Notes: generated by a model from the sequence alone, not told the origin. A DNA stretch of 64,000 bases from Leptodontidium sp. MPI-SDFR-AT-0119 (GCA_020726505.1 JAHLEZ010000003.1:2108001-2172000), one strand, 5' to 3'; counted from the first letter of the stretch, positions 25,601 through 39,079 are shown. Translations and numbers: made by a program.

Positions 25601-28600
25601 CAACCAACCAACCAACAAACACATCTCATGACAATTTTCAGCACCTCGATCATAGCTCCCGAAAACTAAAAGAAATGTTTAATCCCCGTTCAATTCGATT
25701 CTATCAAATGTCTTTCTTCATTTAGTTAAATGGCGGTTTTCCCGGATATCCCCAAATTTCCATGATATCTTCCCCCTCCGCAAATATCTCAACCCCGCGC
25801 GCCAATATCCACCTCAACTTGCATGCTACTATGCATCTCTCGGCCCTATGAATACATTACTCCGAAGCCATGAAGCCATACACCACCACCGCACTCCAAT
25901 CATTTGATATACAAAGAAGTGTAATAATACCAAATCCAAACAACACACTTGCCTACCAACCTATCACATCACCCTTAACACAGCTAACTGTTTTCCCAAC
26001 AATTGATACTGATCTCAATCCCTCCCACTCTCAGGATTACCCTAAGTGTCATTCACAGCTCGCAAGCTCAAAATCACTGTTAACCATAAATCACACGTTG
26101 GCTTTCCACCAAAACCATCATTCAAGATATCATTCCGCCGTCAACTATATGCCAGTCATCCACAACCTAAATTCCCTCTCAGCCAGCCAGCCAGCCAGCC
26201 TAGCCATCACCAAAATCTTCCTTACCCTCCTCTCTCCTCCAGTCAACTACTGTAATCCAAGCCCACGATATCATACCCTGCCATCAAATCATCCATCATC
26301 TCACCGGTTACAGAACACTAAATAAACTTCCACTTCCTCAACTTTTCCACATCCCTTTAAAAGCTCTCAAAAGAATCATCACCTACCCCCTTTCTCTCAC
26401 CTCGACTCACCTACTATTTCTCTATTTCTCTATTTCTCCCATTTCACACCACCCCATCCCATCCCATCTTACACAGAAGAAAAAACAATCTACAATACAG
26501 CACAACCACAAAAAACCACTTCTGGCTCTAGCTCCAGCGCCATTGCTGACCAGTGGCGTACTCCACCGAGCCGACCGCCTCACACCTCCACCTCCACATC
26601 CAAACTGTAGACGCCACCAATATTTCGCATGCATGTCCTCCGCATGCATCTTAACGGCCAAGGAAGGCGGTCCGGCGGCCTGGTCAAGTCAAGACAAGCT
26701 AACTTATTCAACTTCGCAAGAAAAGGAAGAAAAGGAAGAAAAGCCACCCAAGAAAAACAAAGAGAGCACGAGCCGCTGTCGAATCCCGTGTTTCCCTGCT
26801 TGGCTGCTTGGCTGGCTCGTTTCCTGCCAATGATAATATAGATGAACGGGAGGGAGGGGAGGGGAGGGTAGCTGATTGTTCAGTGGCTGGCTTTCGTGAC
26901 TTCGTCTGATCTTTCGTTTTTATGGGGTTGAGTGGAGCGGAGTAGAGTACGGATCTGCTTTCATTTTATTCGTTTGGAATTTGGAATTCGAATTTGGCAT
27001 TTGGTATTTGGATTGTGTGTGAGATGGATGGTGGTACAATATGTTGCTCTTGGGTTTAATTTACTTCCTATGCCTTGCCTTGCCCTGCCTGGCTCTGTCC
27101 TGTCCTGCGTTGCGTCGCTGCTTATGGTGTCTACGGAGGTGGATAGGTAGATAGGCGGTTTACAAGTAAGCACTTGGCTTATGTTTCCCTTCATCTCTAC
27201 GAGCTGCGTCAATGTTAACGTTAGTGTTCACGATACTCGTAAGTTCCTTTTAGCCCTCTACCTACATATCTAAGTTACTGGATCAGGCCTGGGTTTAAGT
27301 CTGGGACTAAGTCTCAGTCTGTGTCGTTAGAATCTACTACAATCCATCGATGTGACGCCGCGCCATATACATAGATAGGTACATTCGTCATGGTGAGTTA
27401 TGCAATGCAAACAAATGGGTAGGCAGAAGAATAGAGAATAATACGAGGATTCGATTTATTTCATTTCCGGCGAACGAACGAATAAAGAAGGTCTTTCTGC
27501 CGCTGGCTGGCTGTCAGCTAGCGCGCTTATGTCTGATGGATGCATGTGTGTTTGTTCTTCTGTTTGTTGGTGCTTACTTTATTGTATTGGCGCTGCGTGG
27601 GTGCGTGCCTGCATGCATGCATGCATGTGTATGTGTATGTTGTTTTGTGGTGTGTTGGGTAGGGGTGCGAAGGTATGTTCTTGATGAGTGAGTGAGTGAG
27701 TGAGATGAGATGAGGGAGGTAAGTAAACTACGGAGTAATGTTTTCTTTGCCATAGATCTTTTCATGGAATTGTGACGAGATATTCGAGATATGCATGTAT
27801 ATTATGTGGTATGACTTGGATTGGAAAGAAGTGACGAGACGAAGCCGAGGGACGGACACAAGTAAGTCACGCACCGAATGAATAAGCGAGTGCTTTATCA
27901 GCTTTTGATGATTTAAGGGTCTTTGGTGACTTAGATGTACTAAGCTTCCTTTGCGTTTTTCTGAATTTGAAACCTCTCTCTTCTCATTCTTCAGAAGTGT
28001 GGTATGATATGAGACAGCAAGCTGCTTTGCTTTCCCCAAGAATCTGGTTGTAGATTGATTAGATTGTTAAGTCCATGGGAATTCTGCTATTCCATGGCTA
28101 GATGGTTATGCTAGGTACAGGCAGAAAGAAGAGAACGAAAAGGGGAAGATGAAACGATTTTGTCACGTGGTTGAGTTTGAAGTTTAGATTAACGGTGTGT
28201 TGGAGGATACAACGCTCCCACACGTATGGTAGTCAAACCCAATTGCAGTCTCACTTTAATAAGAGGTGTGAGGGTGAGGTTGAGGTTGACATAGTGAAGT
28301 CAAGGGGCTCGGCTAAAGGTGGTGTGTGGTTTGTGTACAAGGAGACGAGTGGGTGAAGTCAACACCTGAAAATTAACCAGCGGAGACACAGGGACAGATA
28401 CTGAGATCAGACTTGGGATTTCTATGTGACCCAATAGGAGGTTTTGATTCATATCACTAGATTGAATATCCATTCCGTGCCCTTTTCTTTACTTTTTGAT
28501 ACTCCACCATCTGCCATCTATGCATAAAATGAACCCTAACTTCAACCAACAACACAAGTCCTCACAGAACCTATTTCCCTCCCTAAAGAGAACGATGAGA

Positions 28601-28637
28601 TTCTCTCTCTAAACCCTGTCCTCCCACCCCCTTCAAC
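22626..28637. other. About 6 kb without a supported gene
   Basis: All frames are short and composition-driven. Simple repeats are frequent: CAGC copies near 26178-26198, GCAT copies near 27611-27626, GTGA copies near 27687-27703, and CAT copies near 24343. CT- or CA-rich strands suggest long promoters or untranslated leaders. I see no tRNA, no transposase and no conserved motif. It separates the DUF7729-like gene (5' end at 22625) from a decayed transporter. Confidence 0.5.
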
Positions 28638-30690
28638 TCACACCTTCCCCACCTCAAACTCCTTCTCCGCAAGCTTCTCGCGCCTCTCCGCAGTCCAAAC
28701 CCGAAACCTCTTCCCCTTCCAAATGAACAGAGCCACGAAACAGAGGATGAACATCCCAGTCGCGTAGATGGTGATGACGCAGTTCTGGATCCCCATCCTC
28801 TCGATCCGGGGCGTGAGCGCAAAGACGAGGATCGTCGCGATGAGGTTACGTGTGAATGTCACCGCTACGAGGGAAGGTCCTACGATCTGTTGTCGAAAGG
28901 TCAGATATATACATACAATCTCATCCACAAAAAATTGTAACTGCGAAAATGAAAGGGGAATAAGAACTGATTGAGATTGAGAGAGCAAGAACATACCTCA
29001 CTATAAGAATCCGTAATATACGTCAGCGCCATCGCACTTATCGGCGCCGCTCTAAAATTACACATCGCATACCCGCCCGCCACAGCTTACCACCACATGC
29101 CCTTATTCTGCGCCACCCCGAATAAGATCGCTCCAGCGGGTATAAAAGGGCGAAGATAGGGATCAGTTAGAGTCTGAATTCAGGCTCGTAGATCCCGCGG
29201 TTTCGGCGCGAGAGGCACAAGATTGAGTGGTCGGAGGAGAGACTGGTTACTGTGACGCCGAGGGACGTTCCGATGAAGCCTGGGAGAGACATAAATCCGA
29301 TTTGAGAGGAAGTGAAGGAGTAGGGTGGCATGGGCATCGCGGAGGAGAGGACAGTTATCATTATTGTTTGCCCTCGTGGTGGGTTAGTTGGGCTTGGGGG
29401 AGAAAAAAATATGGGTGTTGGAGGAGGGATGCTGTGTGGATGGATGGATGGGTGGCTGGGTGGCTGGGCACAAAAGGAAAGAAATAGAGGTATATACGTA
29501 CAAGCAGAGATCACGGCATAGATGAGGGACATGTAGAATACTGTTGAGATGGTGAAGAGTACGACCACAGGCTATGAGAGGCGAGGTTAGCGAAAGTGTT
29601 TGTTTAATTGGGCGAGTGAGTGAAAACCAAAGAAACACGTTATGTTGAGAGTCCTGTCAGAGAATGTAAATTCGCGACAAAGATGGGAGAGGACATTGTG
29701 TATCCATACCTGATAGATGGGAACTAGAAGATCTTTCTAAGTGTCAGTCGATCGCGTGGTAAGCGACAGCCGCTGCAGGCATGTCTTCCCCGATAGCAGC
29801 ATTGAGTACAACGACCGTCTGAGCCTCTCCAACATCCCGTGCTTTATCCGTTGAACTCAAAACCGTAAGATCCTTCGCATCAGGATCTCTCTCCCCCTCC
29901 CCAGAAACTACAGCAGCCTCTCGCGCCACAGACATACTATCGCGAAGCAAAGCCGGGGAAACAAAATTCGTCTCCTCATACGTAAACACAAACAACAACA
30001 CCATCACCCCAAAAATAATAACATTCCACCACCAGACCCACCTCCAGCCCTGCGCACTAACAATATATCCCGCAGCGACCGTACTCTAAATCGTACCGAT
30101 AGACATAACCCACATAAATCGTATTCATTAACCTCTCTCAGGCACGAAAACATATCCCTAGCCATCATCTGCACGATGACTTCAGCTAGAGCACCAACAC
30201 CACACCCAACAATGTTCGTACCGGTATAATCGACTGGAGTCTGGATCTTGGCCGACCAGATAGCGACGAAGAATTGAATTATCATGTTGCAGATGTAGAT
30301 GGGTCGACGGCCGTACTTGAGCGCGAAGGGGATTGTGATGAATGCACCAACTGTGAGACCCGCGCGCAACCGGCGGAGTAACCATTGCTGAGAACCTCCC
30401 AGGCTTCATCTGGGAAGGTTTCGTTCATTATACCTCATGTGGCGGTTGTGACTCCCATGAGGGTGAAGATCATGATTACGTAGAGACATGTTAGGGCGAA
30501 ATTCTAGATCTTGAGGGGCTTGGTCCCTGGAGGGTGTTAGCTTTGTGGGAGGTTTCAGGAAGAGAGAGACTTGCAGGTCGTTGGGGTCATCTGTTGGGTG
30601 AGGCTGGAGGATGATGTCCCTCCCTTTCAAATTTTAGATATCTTCGAGTCGGACTGTGCCTGGTGCCCAGAAGTTTGGATCGAGCTCATC
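28638..30690 (-). pseudogene. Decayed major-facilitator transporter (drug/polyamine-type DHA1 family)
   Basis: Fragments in three frames spell an ordered MFS protein: DELDPNFWAPGTVRL, ILQPHPTDDPND, KYGRRPIYICN, AAGYIVSAQGWRWVW, FTYEETNFVSP, a large loop, SQIGFMSLPGFIGT, RNRGIYEPE, GYAMCNF, LTYITDSYSE and VTFTRNLIATILVFALTP. This is a DHA1-like layout with the TM6-7 loop. Disabling changes include TAA at 30634-30636, TAG at 30504-30506, TGA at 30435-30437, a +2 shift near 30367, a -1 shift near 30150 followed by TAA, TGA and TAG codons, a TAA after EPEFRL near 29167, a -1 shift near 29137 and another TAA near 29087. Several stops sit where Trp is expected (TGG to TGA/TAG). The gene is clearly dead. 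Confidence 0.85.
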
Positions 30691-31441
30691 GAGGAGACCA
30701 TATACACGGTGTATAGTAGAGTGGCGCACTTCAAAGATTCAGGGAACTGCTCACTGTTCACATCTGAGGAGGGTGAGATAGACTAATATATGTACATTTC
30801 TGGTCGCTCTATTTTTCCTATCAAATATGTACGGTTCTAGATCATGGCTTCAATGGCATGATCTGATGTGCTGTCATATGCTCGAGATACCGAAGGGGGA
30901 TCATCGACGTCGAGATAACCACTGCGTTGGAATCTGCACGAATACTGAAGACTCGGCCGTGAGAATATTCTTACGGATAGAAGCAGTGAGGGGATCTTGC
31001 CGCAATACCTACCAAGGAACTTGACAAGGGAGAAGAACCTGAAGTGATCCCTCGTTTAGACCTCAGGGACTCGCCAGCAGCCGAGAAGGGCCAACTTTGG
31101 GCAATAAATCACTTGAAAATGCAGCCGCGAATCGCGCATGTCCCCAAACGGCTTTCGAAACCTGAATAAATATCTATTTGTTGTTTACACTCTATCTTGT
31201 GGCATAGATGCACATGCAGGCGAAAGTGGGAGGTGGGTCAACTTCTGAATGGGGGGTTGGTGGTAAGTGAGATTGAAGTGTGCCTCTCGATGATTGATGG
31301 CAAGCACCTCACCTCATCGTTATCATAGACTTATTGCTTCTTGCCTTATACAGATACTTGATCATTGGTCTCTAATTACACATTGACATTCTACACACTT
31401 TTACCTCCTATCACCATCACCACATCAGCACCAGCACTGTT
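30691..31441. other. Intergenic, no supported gene
   Basis: Lies between the dead transporter and the 3' end of the intact transporter. No feature recognised. Confidence 0.45.
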
Positions 31442-33088
31442 CTAACTCCTCAAAGCATCCAACTTCAACCCCTCAGGATCCTTTGTCTCCTCGTCGCCCC
31501 ATTGAATCTCATATCCCATATCCCGTAAATACTTCTTCCAAGCATCATCCTCATTCTCCAACCTCGCACTAATATCCGGGATGATGAACCAACAAGATAT
31601 AGCACCCGCAGCTGCAAACCCACTACCAATCAGGAAAACGGCTTGGTTGCCTCTATACACACTATCTCCATAGCTAGCTAAGATGGGTGCAAAGACAGCT
31701 GTACCGATAGCTGCACCAGCTTTCCCAAACGCAGCGATGAGACCGAGACATTGCCCGCGGATACTAGTTGGGAAGGATTCGCTTGATGTAAGGACGATGG
31801 TTGCTCCAGGTCCGACTTCTCCGAGTGTGAGGAAGACGCCGTACATTACGATAAATAGAGGGAGTATGTCTTGGATCTTGCCTAGTGCACCGCCAAGGAT
31901 GAAACCTAGGATTGCTTGCAGGCCGAATCCGAGAGCCATGGTTCGCCGACGACCGATTTTGTCAGAGAGGTAACCGCCAATGAATGCACCAGGAATATAA
32001 AAACAGTTGATAACTGTTCCCCAACCCATGTTTCTGGTGAGCGAGGAGCCGATGTTAAGGCGGTTGAGGATGGTTGACGCGAAAAGTCCGAAAGGATAAG
32101 AGATATAATCTAGAAGAGTCAGTGGCGTGCTGTTGATGGATGTCGGAACGACACTTACTGTACAAGAACCAACTGATGGAACAACCTAGAAGTGGTCGCC
32201 AATATCTCTTGAAGATTGGCCAGTATGGTATGCGTTGTTTCTTAGCGGCACTCTTGCGGTATGCGGTGCTAACGGCCATCTTGTATCGGAACCAGAAGAT
32301 TGAAAGTGGTGGGATGGCTCCGAGGGCTAGAGAAAGTCGCCAGACGATGTTGTAATGCTTCTCGTTCGAGTGGAAACACAGGATGAGGAGCAAAGGTACT
32401 AGACCACCAAAGACGAACCCAAGAGTAGCTGAAAGATCACCGATGAGAGCGAAGATGAAACCTCGATGCTTGCGAACTCCGGAATCTTCATCTGTGGCTT
32501 CTGTAGCACCTGCTCCTGAAACGGGGTATTCTCTGCAAGTCAAACTATCAGCCTCTCTTCCCAAATCCCGTTTCTGGAAGAGGACTTAAAAACTTACCCG
32601 CCAGCTCCCACACCTGCGATTCCTCGACTAATGACCAACATCCAGAACATGCCCAATTGGTCCTTCCCACTACTCGCAGCACTCAGCGCAATTCCAGTGA
32701 CGAGAATAAATGTTGTCAACACAGCACCGCTCTTTCGCCCCAATCGGTCGGAGATATATCCAAATCCCAGCATCCCAACAATCATACCAATGAGGAAAGC
32801 ATTGGAGAGGCGGGAGTACATCACTGTTGACAGATCTGGATAGAGAACGCCGAAGATTAGGGATAGGTTTCCGATAATGGAGGCATTGAAACCGTCTGAT
32901 CCTATTGCAAGACCAGAGAATATGACCATCAGTGTGACTGATAGTTTGCTGTAGGCCGTCTGCCCTTCAGCCAGAGATTGGGCCTCATAGTCTTTCTCGT
33001 TTGGAAGGGGAGTGAGGTCGGTGATTGCATCTTCCTTGGTGTGTGAGATGTCCTTGCTCTCTGGCTCTGAAACGTTAATTGCTCCCAT
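31442..33088 (-). CDS. MFS transporter, Git1-like (glycerophosphoinositol/phosphate permease type)
   Basis: Exons 33088-32598, 32532-32159 and 32109-31442 (introns 65 and 49 nt) give 510 residues. The MFS signature DRLGRKSG follows TM2 (residues about 110-120), with GVGAGGEYPVSGAGATE in TM4. The latter is the G-x-G-G-E-Y-P pattern of phosphate:H+ symporters and Git1-type permeases. The second half carries DKIGRRR and EVGPGATIVLTSSESFPTSIRG, again typical of that group. About 12 helices are visible, with a charged cytosolic N-terminus. The likely role is proton-coupled uptake of glycerophosphodiesters or phosphate; the substrate is inferred. Divergent from the M24 peptidase. Confidence 0.85.
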
Positions 33089-33562
33089 CTTGAGATTAAC
33101 GAGATATCAAACTCAATATGTACAACAAAGATGCAGAAGAAAAAAGCATAGGAGTAGAGCACAAAACTTAAATCTCATCGAGATCGCAGAGTGCCAGATC
33201 TCGTACCAGCCCACTCTTCGAGCACCGGCTTTGCCGATATACCACCGGCATCTTAACGGCGAAGTGATGGATCTCCAACCCGGATTCCTTTCTTATCATA
33301 GCTTGTGTTTGTTTTGAATGTTGGTTCGAGATATCAAAGATGGGGGTTTACGGGGAAGCAACTGAGCGCTCAGTTGGCTCTGCATGCCCTCACGCGCAAT
33401 GCCTGTTGCCCGTGGCGGGCATGTTTCGGCACCTGACTAGCGCTGTGGCACCCCACCGATCACCTCATTCCAGGTGATCAGATCTAAATTTCTTTTCGCT
33501 ACAACAACTTGGAAGATTTAGGATCTTGTCGTATTTTGTCTACGAAGAGGCAACAGAAAAAG
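33089..33562. promoter_or_regulatory. Divergent promoter between transporter and peptidase
   Basis: 474 bp of non-coding sequence serving both divergent genes. It includes a partially self-complementary stretch (AGGTGATCAGATCT and CCGATCACCTCA) near 33455-33485. No known binding site is assigned. Confidence 0.4.
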
Positions 33563-35260
33563 ATGGATGAGAAACGCCTCCTTCTCCAACCTAATGTTCG
33601 GGTCGAGTATAGATATCAAATTCCCAGCATCAAGTTTAAAGCAAGACAGTGTCTGCTGACCATTTTCGTATTTACGGTCACTTGCTTGATACTGGTATGT
33701 CCTGCCTCCATTAAGATACTTACGGAAAGCATATGTTAACATACGTTTAGCTTTCTAGCTATTATGAAGATAGTTCAGAATACAGCTCACCGCCTCAAAC
33801 TATCCAAGAGTTTCAGAAGTGCTCCATCAACAACTTCCTGGCTACGGGCCTCCCATTTCTAGATTCAGCATCGCCATTACCAGTTTCAGAGTTTGTCGAG
33901 CGCAGGAACAATCTTGCAGTTGCCTTAGTCGCTGATGGTATCGATGCATTTCTCGTCGAGCCTGGGTATACTTTCCAGTACTACGCCAATATCAGTCAGA
34001 AAGACTGGGAAGTATGGGAGCCTGAAGAGCGACCATTCCTGATGGTTGTTCAGCCACTTAAAAACGAGACCTCGGGAAAAGTCACAGCGGCGACGAGATT
34101 CCTTGCACCGAGTTTCGAAGTAGAGAGAGCTAGGTTGCTGGGCATGCCATTTGTGGACCAACTCGAATTCGTGCCTTGGGAAGAACACTGGAATCCGTAC
34201 GAGACTCTTTTGAAGTCGTGGGAAACACCAGGATCGTCTGAGAAGAATTCAAAGCCGAGGATCATGGTTGATGATGAGATGAGAGATTTTATTCAGAGGG
34301 GCTTGGGTGAGAATGGATTTGAGGTCTTGGGGCTTGCTGCTGAGGTTGAGAGGGTGAAGCAGACGAAGACGGAAAGGGAAATTGAGATTGTGAGGGCTGT
34401 TAATACAGGGACTGTTGAAGCTGTGAGAGCGATGCGTGTGTGCATGTATCCTGGTTTGACTGAGAATGAGGTAATGGAAGTGTTGGATAATACTCTACGA
34501 GCTGCAGGTCTGGAGCCGTTCTTCGATATCGTACTTTTCGGTAAGTCTAAAATCATCATTTCGGAGTCACATATGGTCTGGGAGATTACCCGAGTCTTTT
34601 CTTAGCAATATCGAAGCTACTGAAGGGCAAAATGAAGCTGACAGAGACTCCAGATGAAGATGCGTCGAACCCTCATGGAGGAACAGACGGCAGCAAGGTT
34701 CTAGAAGCCGAGACATTCGTTCTGATTGATGTTGGGTAGGTCACAACTATTCTATCTTCAAGACATCTGCTAATAAATATCACAGTGCTCATCTATATGG
34801 TTATTCTTCAGACATCTGCCGCACCTTCTTCCCACCATTCTTCCCCAAGCCAAACACCACCACAGAAATCGAGGCTCTCTCACCACTCATCCGCGAAAAG
34901 CTCGCCGTATGGGACATCGTCCTAGAAGCCCAAACGCAATCCATGCACGCTCTCCACCAAGGCAACAGCGCAGCATCAGTTGACGTAGCAGCCCGCAAAG
35001 TCATTACAGATGCTGGATACGGCGAGGCATTCACGCATCGCGTTGGCCACGGGATTGGGATCAAGGCTCATGAGAGTCCATATCTCAATAAGGGGAATGT
35101 AAATGTCACGCTGAGGGCTGGAATGACTTTCACAAGTGAGCCGGGGATTTATTTGGTTGATAAGTTCGGGGTCAGGCATGAGGATATCTTGTTAGTGAGG
35201 GAGAGTGGTGAGCCGGAAATCCTCACGGGAACGAGGGCTGTTGGGCCTTGGGATCCGTGA
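33563..35260 (+). CDS. Membrane-anchored M24-family aminopeptidase (Xaa-Pro type)
   Basis: Exons 33563-33694, 33751-34540, 34654-34735 and 34786-35260 (introns 56, 113 and 50 nt) give 492 residues. The N-terminus is short and basic, then has one hydrophobic helix (CLLTIFVFTVTCLIL), a signal anchor. A creatinase-like N-domain follows. The pita-bread domain has the metal-ligand set: VLIDVGAHLYGYSSD with two Asp, HRVGHGIGIKAHE with His, SEPGIY with Glu and RHEDILLV with Glu. All five expected ligands appear present, so it should be an active dinuclear metallopeptidase or prolidase. N-x-S/T sites in the N-domain fit a lumenal or extracellular location. An in-frame upstream extension exists, but 33563 is a good ATG just before the basic run. 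Confidence 0.85.
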
Positions 35261-35572
35261 AGCGGGAATGGAGAGCAAATGAGACGCATGTAGATGTTAC
35301 AATTATGGTGACTCCCAGTTCAGTCGTCAAATGACGTCTTAGTATCGTTCCATGCATACATATGTCAAAAAATCTCGTTATCACACTTGGCCATTAATCC
35401 GACTGTTAAGTTCTAGCTTAACGTAGTTTCTTTTAAATATTTGGTTTTGGGCGGCATTTTTCATTGGTGTATAGCAGCAAAGACAAAGCCTTCTTTGCTT
35501 TTTATGCTTTCTAACAGCTTTCTCCATCATTAAAACAAAGCAGGATGCTAAGATCCAACTGTCAGTCGAGGA

Positions 35573-36718
35573 TTAGTCTAGCTGGACCGGGTAACCCTCA
35601 ATCTCGAAGGCGAGCTTAACAGCCTCCTTCACACCGGGAACGATGTGATCAGGGTCATACGCAGGCTCAGAGCCTTTAACATGCACTCCGGTCTCCACCA
35701 GGATGCTTTTCCACGTAATACCATTGTGGCTTTCGAAACTGTTAGCGCCCAGTACACCACAATCTGGATTGTCGCCTACCATGTAGGTGGTTGTGATGGC
35801 ATGTGCTTCTCCACCATTGATCTCTCGATGCCAGTCCTGCAGAACTCGCTCAGCGTAGGTATAGGTAGCTTCAGTCGGCTTCCCATATGTCGTTATGGCA
35901 GAGTTAAGATCCGCTCCATGAGTCTGCTGCCTCCAGACACCTTCGACACGGTTTCTGAAGGTGATTTGTGTGTGTCGAGGGGCAGTGCAGGCATTGGCCC
36001 ACGTGGGATCCATATCGCAGAAGTACAGTTTTGGCTGTCCATCTTGCAAGTAACCGTTGTTCGACATGTACCGTATGCCGTTCTTCGGGGACTTGGTGAG
36101 GCAGATGCCCCTCTCGCTGAGCAGGAGGTCTATCACGATCTGAGCATCGAGAGCCCAATGGCGGGGACTCGACCAGACGAGCACAGCTGAGATCTGCACG
36201 CTTCTAGATTTATCAGGAAGCCTTTGCTTGATCTCTTGGCCATACTTGCTGTGTTGCTCCAGCTCCATATCAGAAAACGAATGCACAGCCCTACCAAACG
36301 TCTTCACGATATCCGCAGAAGTTATGACTCTCTTAAAGCCATAAGCCTCTGCGAGATTGCGGACGGTGTTGCCGACCCCACCAAGAACGAGAATGTTCTT
36401 TTCTGCGAACTGGGGGACGAGTTCGCTGAAGGGGGAGTGTGACTGGATGAACTGGCGTTCGTGCAGTTGCCCTGGGATGCCGAGGCGTTGAGAGAGCAGG
36501 GCAACGTGGTCGCTCTCTGTGTAACCGCCTCCATTCGTAAGGAATACGAAGGGGACCTTGCATTTCAGCAGCATCTGGATTGTCTCGGAGGCTCCAGGAA
36601 GTGGTTTCCGGGAATGTATGAGAATACCGTCAATGTCGAAAGCGAATGCAACAAGAGTCTCCTCTCAAGAGACCAAGGAGTCAATACTCATTGATTCAGA
36701 GCTTGATGTTTCGGACAT
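35573..36718 (-). CDS. CECR5-type HAD-superfamily hydrolase (class IIA), with in-frame TGA near the N-terminus
   Basis: A single uninterrupted frame runs from FAFDIDGILIHS (Asp nucleophile motif) through VFLTNGGGYTESD, LVLGGVGN, VLVWSSPRHWALD, TYGKPTEATYTYAE and MVGDNPDCGVLGAN (acid motif) to a TAG. This is the full order of the CECR5/YKR070W family, probably a mitochondrial phosphatase of unknown substrate. The only ATGs upstream of the DIDG motif (36718 and 36691) are in the same frame but separated from it by TGA at 36665-36667. The first ATG after the TGA (36574) lies beyond DIDG and would remove the nucleophile. Options are a Trp or Arg codon mutated to TGA, an unseen first exon, or sequence error. 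Confidence 0.75.
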
Positions 36719-37599
36719 CTTGAAGAAGTAGTATTAAATGTGGGTGGGTGTTATCGGATGGTGGGGCACACCCACCAGATATTGTCACTGTTCAATTAAT
36801 ATACTCCCAAGTATCTCGCTGTTTCAAACGCTCGAAGTCTTGTTCTTTGTTGTACCAGCTAAACCTGGCATTCTGATCTCTATCTCAATAACAACATAAT
36901 GGAAACCTGAAGATGAGGATCTATTGTGGTAGGATAGAGTAATATTTGAGCAGAATTTTGCACGTCAAGCAATTGTTATTGTCTAAAGTACGAAAACGAA
37001 TTGGTCCATGAACTTCGAGGTCTTTAAGTCGCTAAATATGCAGTGTTTGTTCGGTGATTGGACGAGCGGACTTCTCGTCTTCGCTTATTGACATCGTATT
37101 TAGCTAAATTTGCTGTGAACAAACATTGGCGAGTTTGAGACAAACTTTTTTAAGTGAAGTGAACTACCTAGAGAATAGTTAGGTAGTTTTACAAGGCTTG
37201 ATTGAGATTCCAAAAGGGCTGGGTCACATGATATCTGACTTCAACTTTCATCTTGACAAGCGATGAAACCAAATAATGCATGAAGATGCACCAGCATCTA
37301 AGAAGCGGTGTCTATAATTATAAAAGCTTGACCTGGAAATTGAAATTAGGAGCGATATGGACCAATATTAGATTGGTGCGAAGAGTAAAACGTGGAGTTC
37401 AAAAATCGGGTTTTCAACCAGTGAACTGTCAACCAAAAATTGACGAGAGACGCCGAGGAGCCAAAAACAGAAAAGATCCCAGCAAGCCAAATGTCATGAA
37501 ACAAAACATAGCATTGTTGTACAGGCATACGTTCGGTTAACGGTGAACTCTAGGCTCTCACCTTCAAACACTTGACGTCCTATCTCCGTCGGCCCTCTC
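36719..37599. other. Intergenic, AT-rich, no supported gene
   Basis: Promoter side of the CECR5-type gene and 3' side of the reductase gene. Short frames only. Confidence 0.45.
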
Positions 37600-38499
37600 C
37601 TACGAATAATGGTTTGATCGAGCCCCCTCGATCTTACGAATAACATCATCCAACCCTGTAACCTTCTTCAACTGCCCATCAAACAATCCAACTGGGAATA
37701 TCGTCCCTAGCCGCGCCAACCAGGCCTGTCCACCCCGCCAGATCTGATGTGGCGGCTTCGATTGAGAGAGATCCTTCACCACTCCCTCTGCCCAAACATC
37801 CGCATCGACAAAAGTTCCCTTCACGGACTTCAACTTCTCGCCTGAAAGCATCTTCTCAGCTTCTTCTCGTGCAACATCGTATATCGACTCTTTTGGTAAC
37901 TCTCTGTGTGTCAAGTTGGCGAGGATGTTGGACTTCACACCACCGGTTTTCAGGTCCACAACCCTGATATTGAACCCCTCTAATTCCAGACGGAGAATGT
38001 CTGAGAACATTGCCAATGCAGCTTTCGACGCATTGTAAGCAGCCTGGAATGGAAGGCCTGCCATGGATCCGACGGAAGTGTGGTTGACGATCAGCGCGCC
38101 ATTTTCAGCTTTCATGAGAAGTGGTAGGAAGGCTTGGATGGTGGAGATGCAAGACCAGACGTTGAGATCGAATGTTTGCTTTGCTTCTGTGATGGAGAGA
38201 TCTGAAATTGGCATGTTGTATTGAGCCCCAGCATTGTTGACAAGAACGTTGAGTGTGCCTCCAGTCAACTTCGCAACCGAGGAAACACAGGCTGAGATTG
38301 ACTCGTCAGAGAGCACATCCAGTGTCAAAGTCTCGATGCCCGAGGTTTTGAGAGATGCCATTTTCGAGGGATTTCGTGCTGTAGCGAAGACTCGGTGGCC
38401 AGATTTGTGGTATGCTACCGCGAGTGCAGCGCCGAGTCCTCCATCTGAACAGCCTGTGATGAGGACGGTCTTCTGTTGTTGTTTCGAGAATTCTGACAT
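37600..38499 (-). CDS. Short-chain dehydrogenase, Ayr1-like (1-acyldihydroxyacetone-phosphate reductase type)
   Basis: An intronless 299-residue frame. It starts at the ATG just before a short polar leader and the Rossmann motif TGCSDGGLG (residues 15-23), the spacing seen in yeast Ayr1. Later marks are the LDV block, NNAGAQY, a Ser in NHTSVGS and the YNASK catalytic pair, with VDLKTGGVKSN after. The C-terminal part has a hydrophobic segment (IFPVGLFDG region) like the lipid-droplet/ER-associated members. Predicted role: NADPH-dependent reduction of acyl-DHAP or a related lipid ketone. Exact substrate is inferred. Confidence 0.8.
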   Translation of the reverse strand: MSEFSKQQQKTVLITGCSDGGLGAALAVAYHKSGHRVFATARNPSKMASLKTSGIETLTLDVLSDESISACVSSVAKLTGGTLNVLVNNAGAQYNMPISDLSITEAKQTFDLNVWSCISTIQAFLPLLMKAENGALIVNHTSVGSMAGLPFQAAYNASKAALAMFSDILRLELEGFNIRVVDLKTGGVKSNILANLTHRELPKESIYDVAREEAEKMLSGEKLKSVKGTFVDADVWAEGVVKDLSQSKPPHQIWRGGQAWLARLGTIFPVGLFDGQLKKVTGLDDVIRKIEGARSNHYS

Positions 38500-39079
38500 T
38501 ATGAGATGGATGGGGAAAGTAGTAATAAGAGGTATAGACGTACTTGCTAGAAGTTTGTCTTCTAAGCAGAGCACCCTTAAGTAGTGATATGTGACACACC
38601 GTTCAACCGCCGTAGACGGGTCTGTAAGAGATGTTTTTCTTGGCAAATTCTCGCTAACACGAGTGGGCTGAATCCTGCATCGCGGATTGGCCGTGTCGCA
38701 TAGATGTGATCGCATTGGGCTTAAGGCCGATTAAGTTCTGAGAGGACGTAATTCAGCTGTTGGCTGCGGAGCATTTAAGTATACGCATGGATGAATTGAA
38801 CACGAAATATGGATTAAGCTGGGCCACGTCTTTAATGTATTCTGTGACCAGCCGGATCTTGATCATACGACCCGGGCACCCAACGAGAGTTTCGGAAATT
38901 TCCCAGTTTGATCATCATACTACAATCGTCGTAGGAAAGTTGACAGTTCCGTCACCAATCTCGGTATATGTCAATCCTTCTCCGTCCACGAGTCCTTCAA
39001 CGTAGGCTGGACCAATAAGTTGACAAGTCATCATCTGCTCACCATCAGCTTCTTCAGATAGCCCAGTCGCGCGCAAAAC
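38500..39079. other. Intergenic, no supported gene
   Basis: Upstream region of the reductase and 3' end of the damaged gene at 39.1 kb. Nothing recognised. Confidence 0.4.
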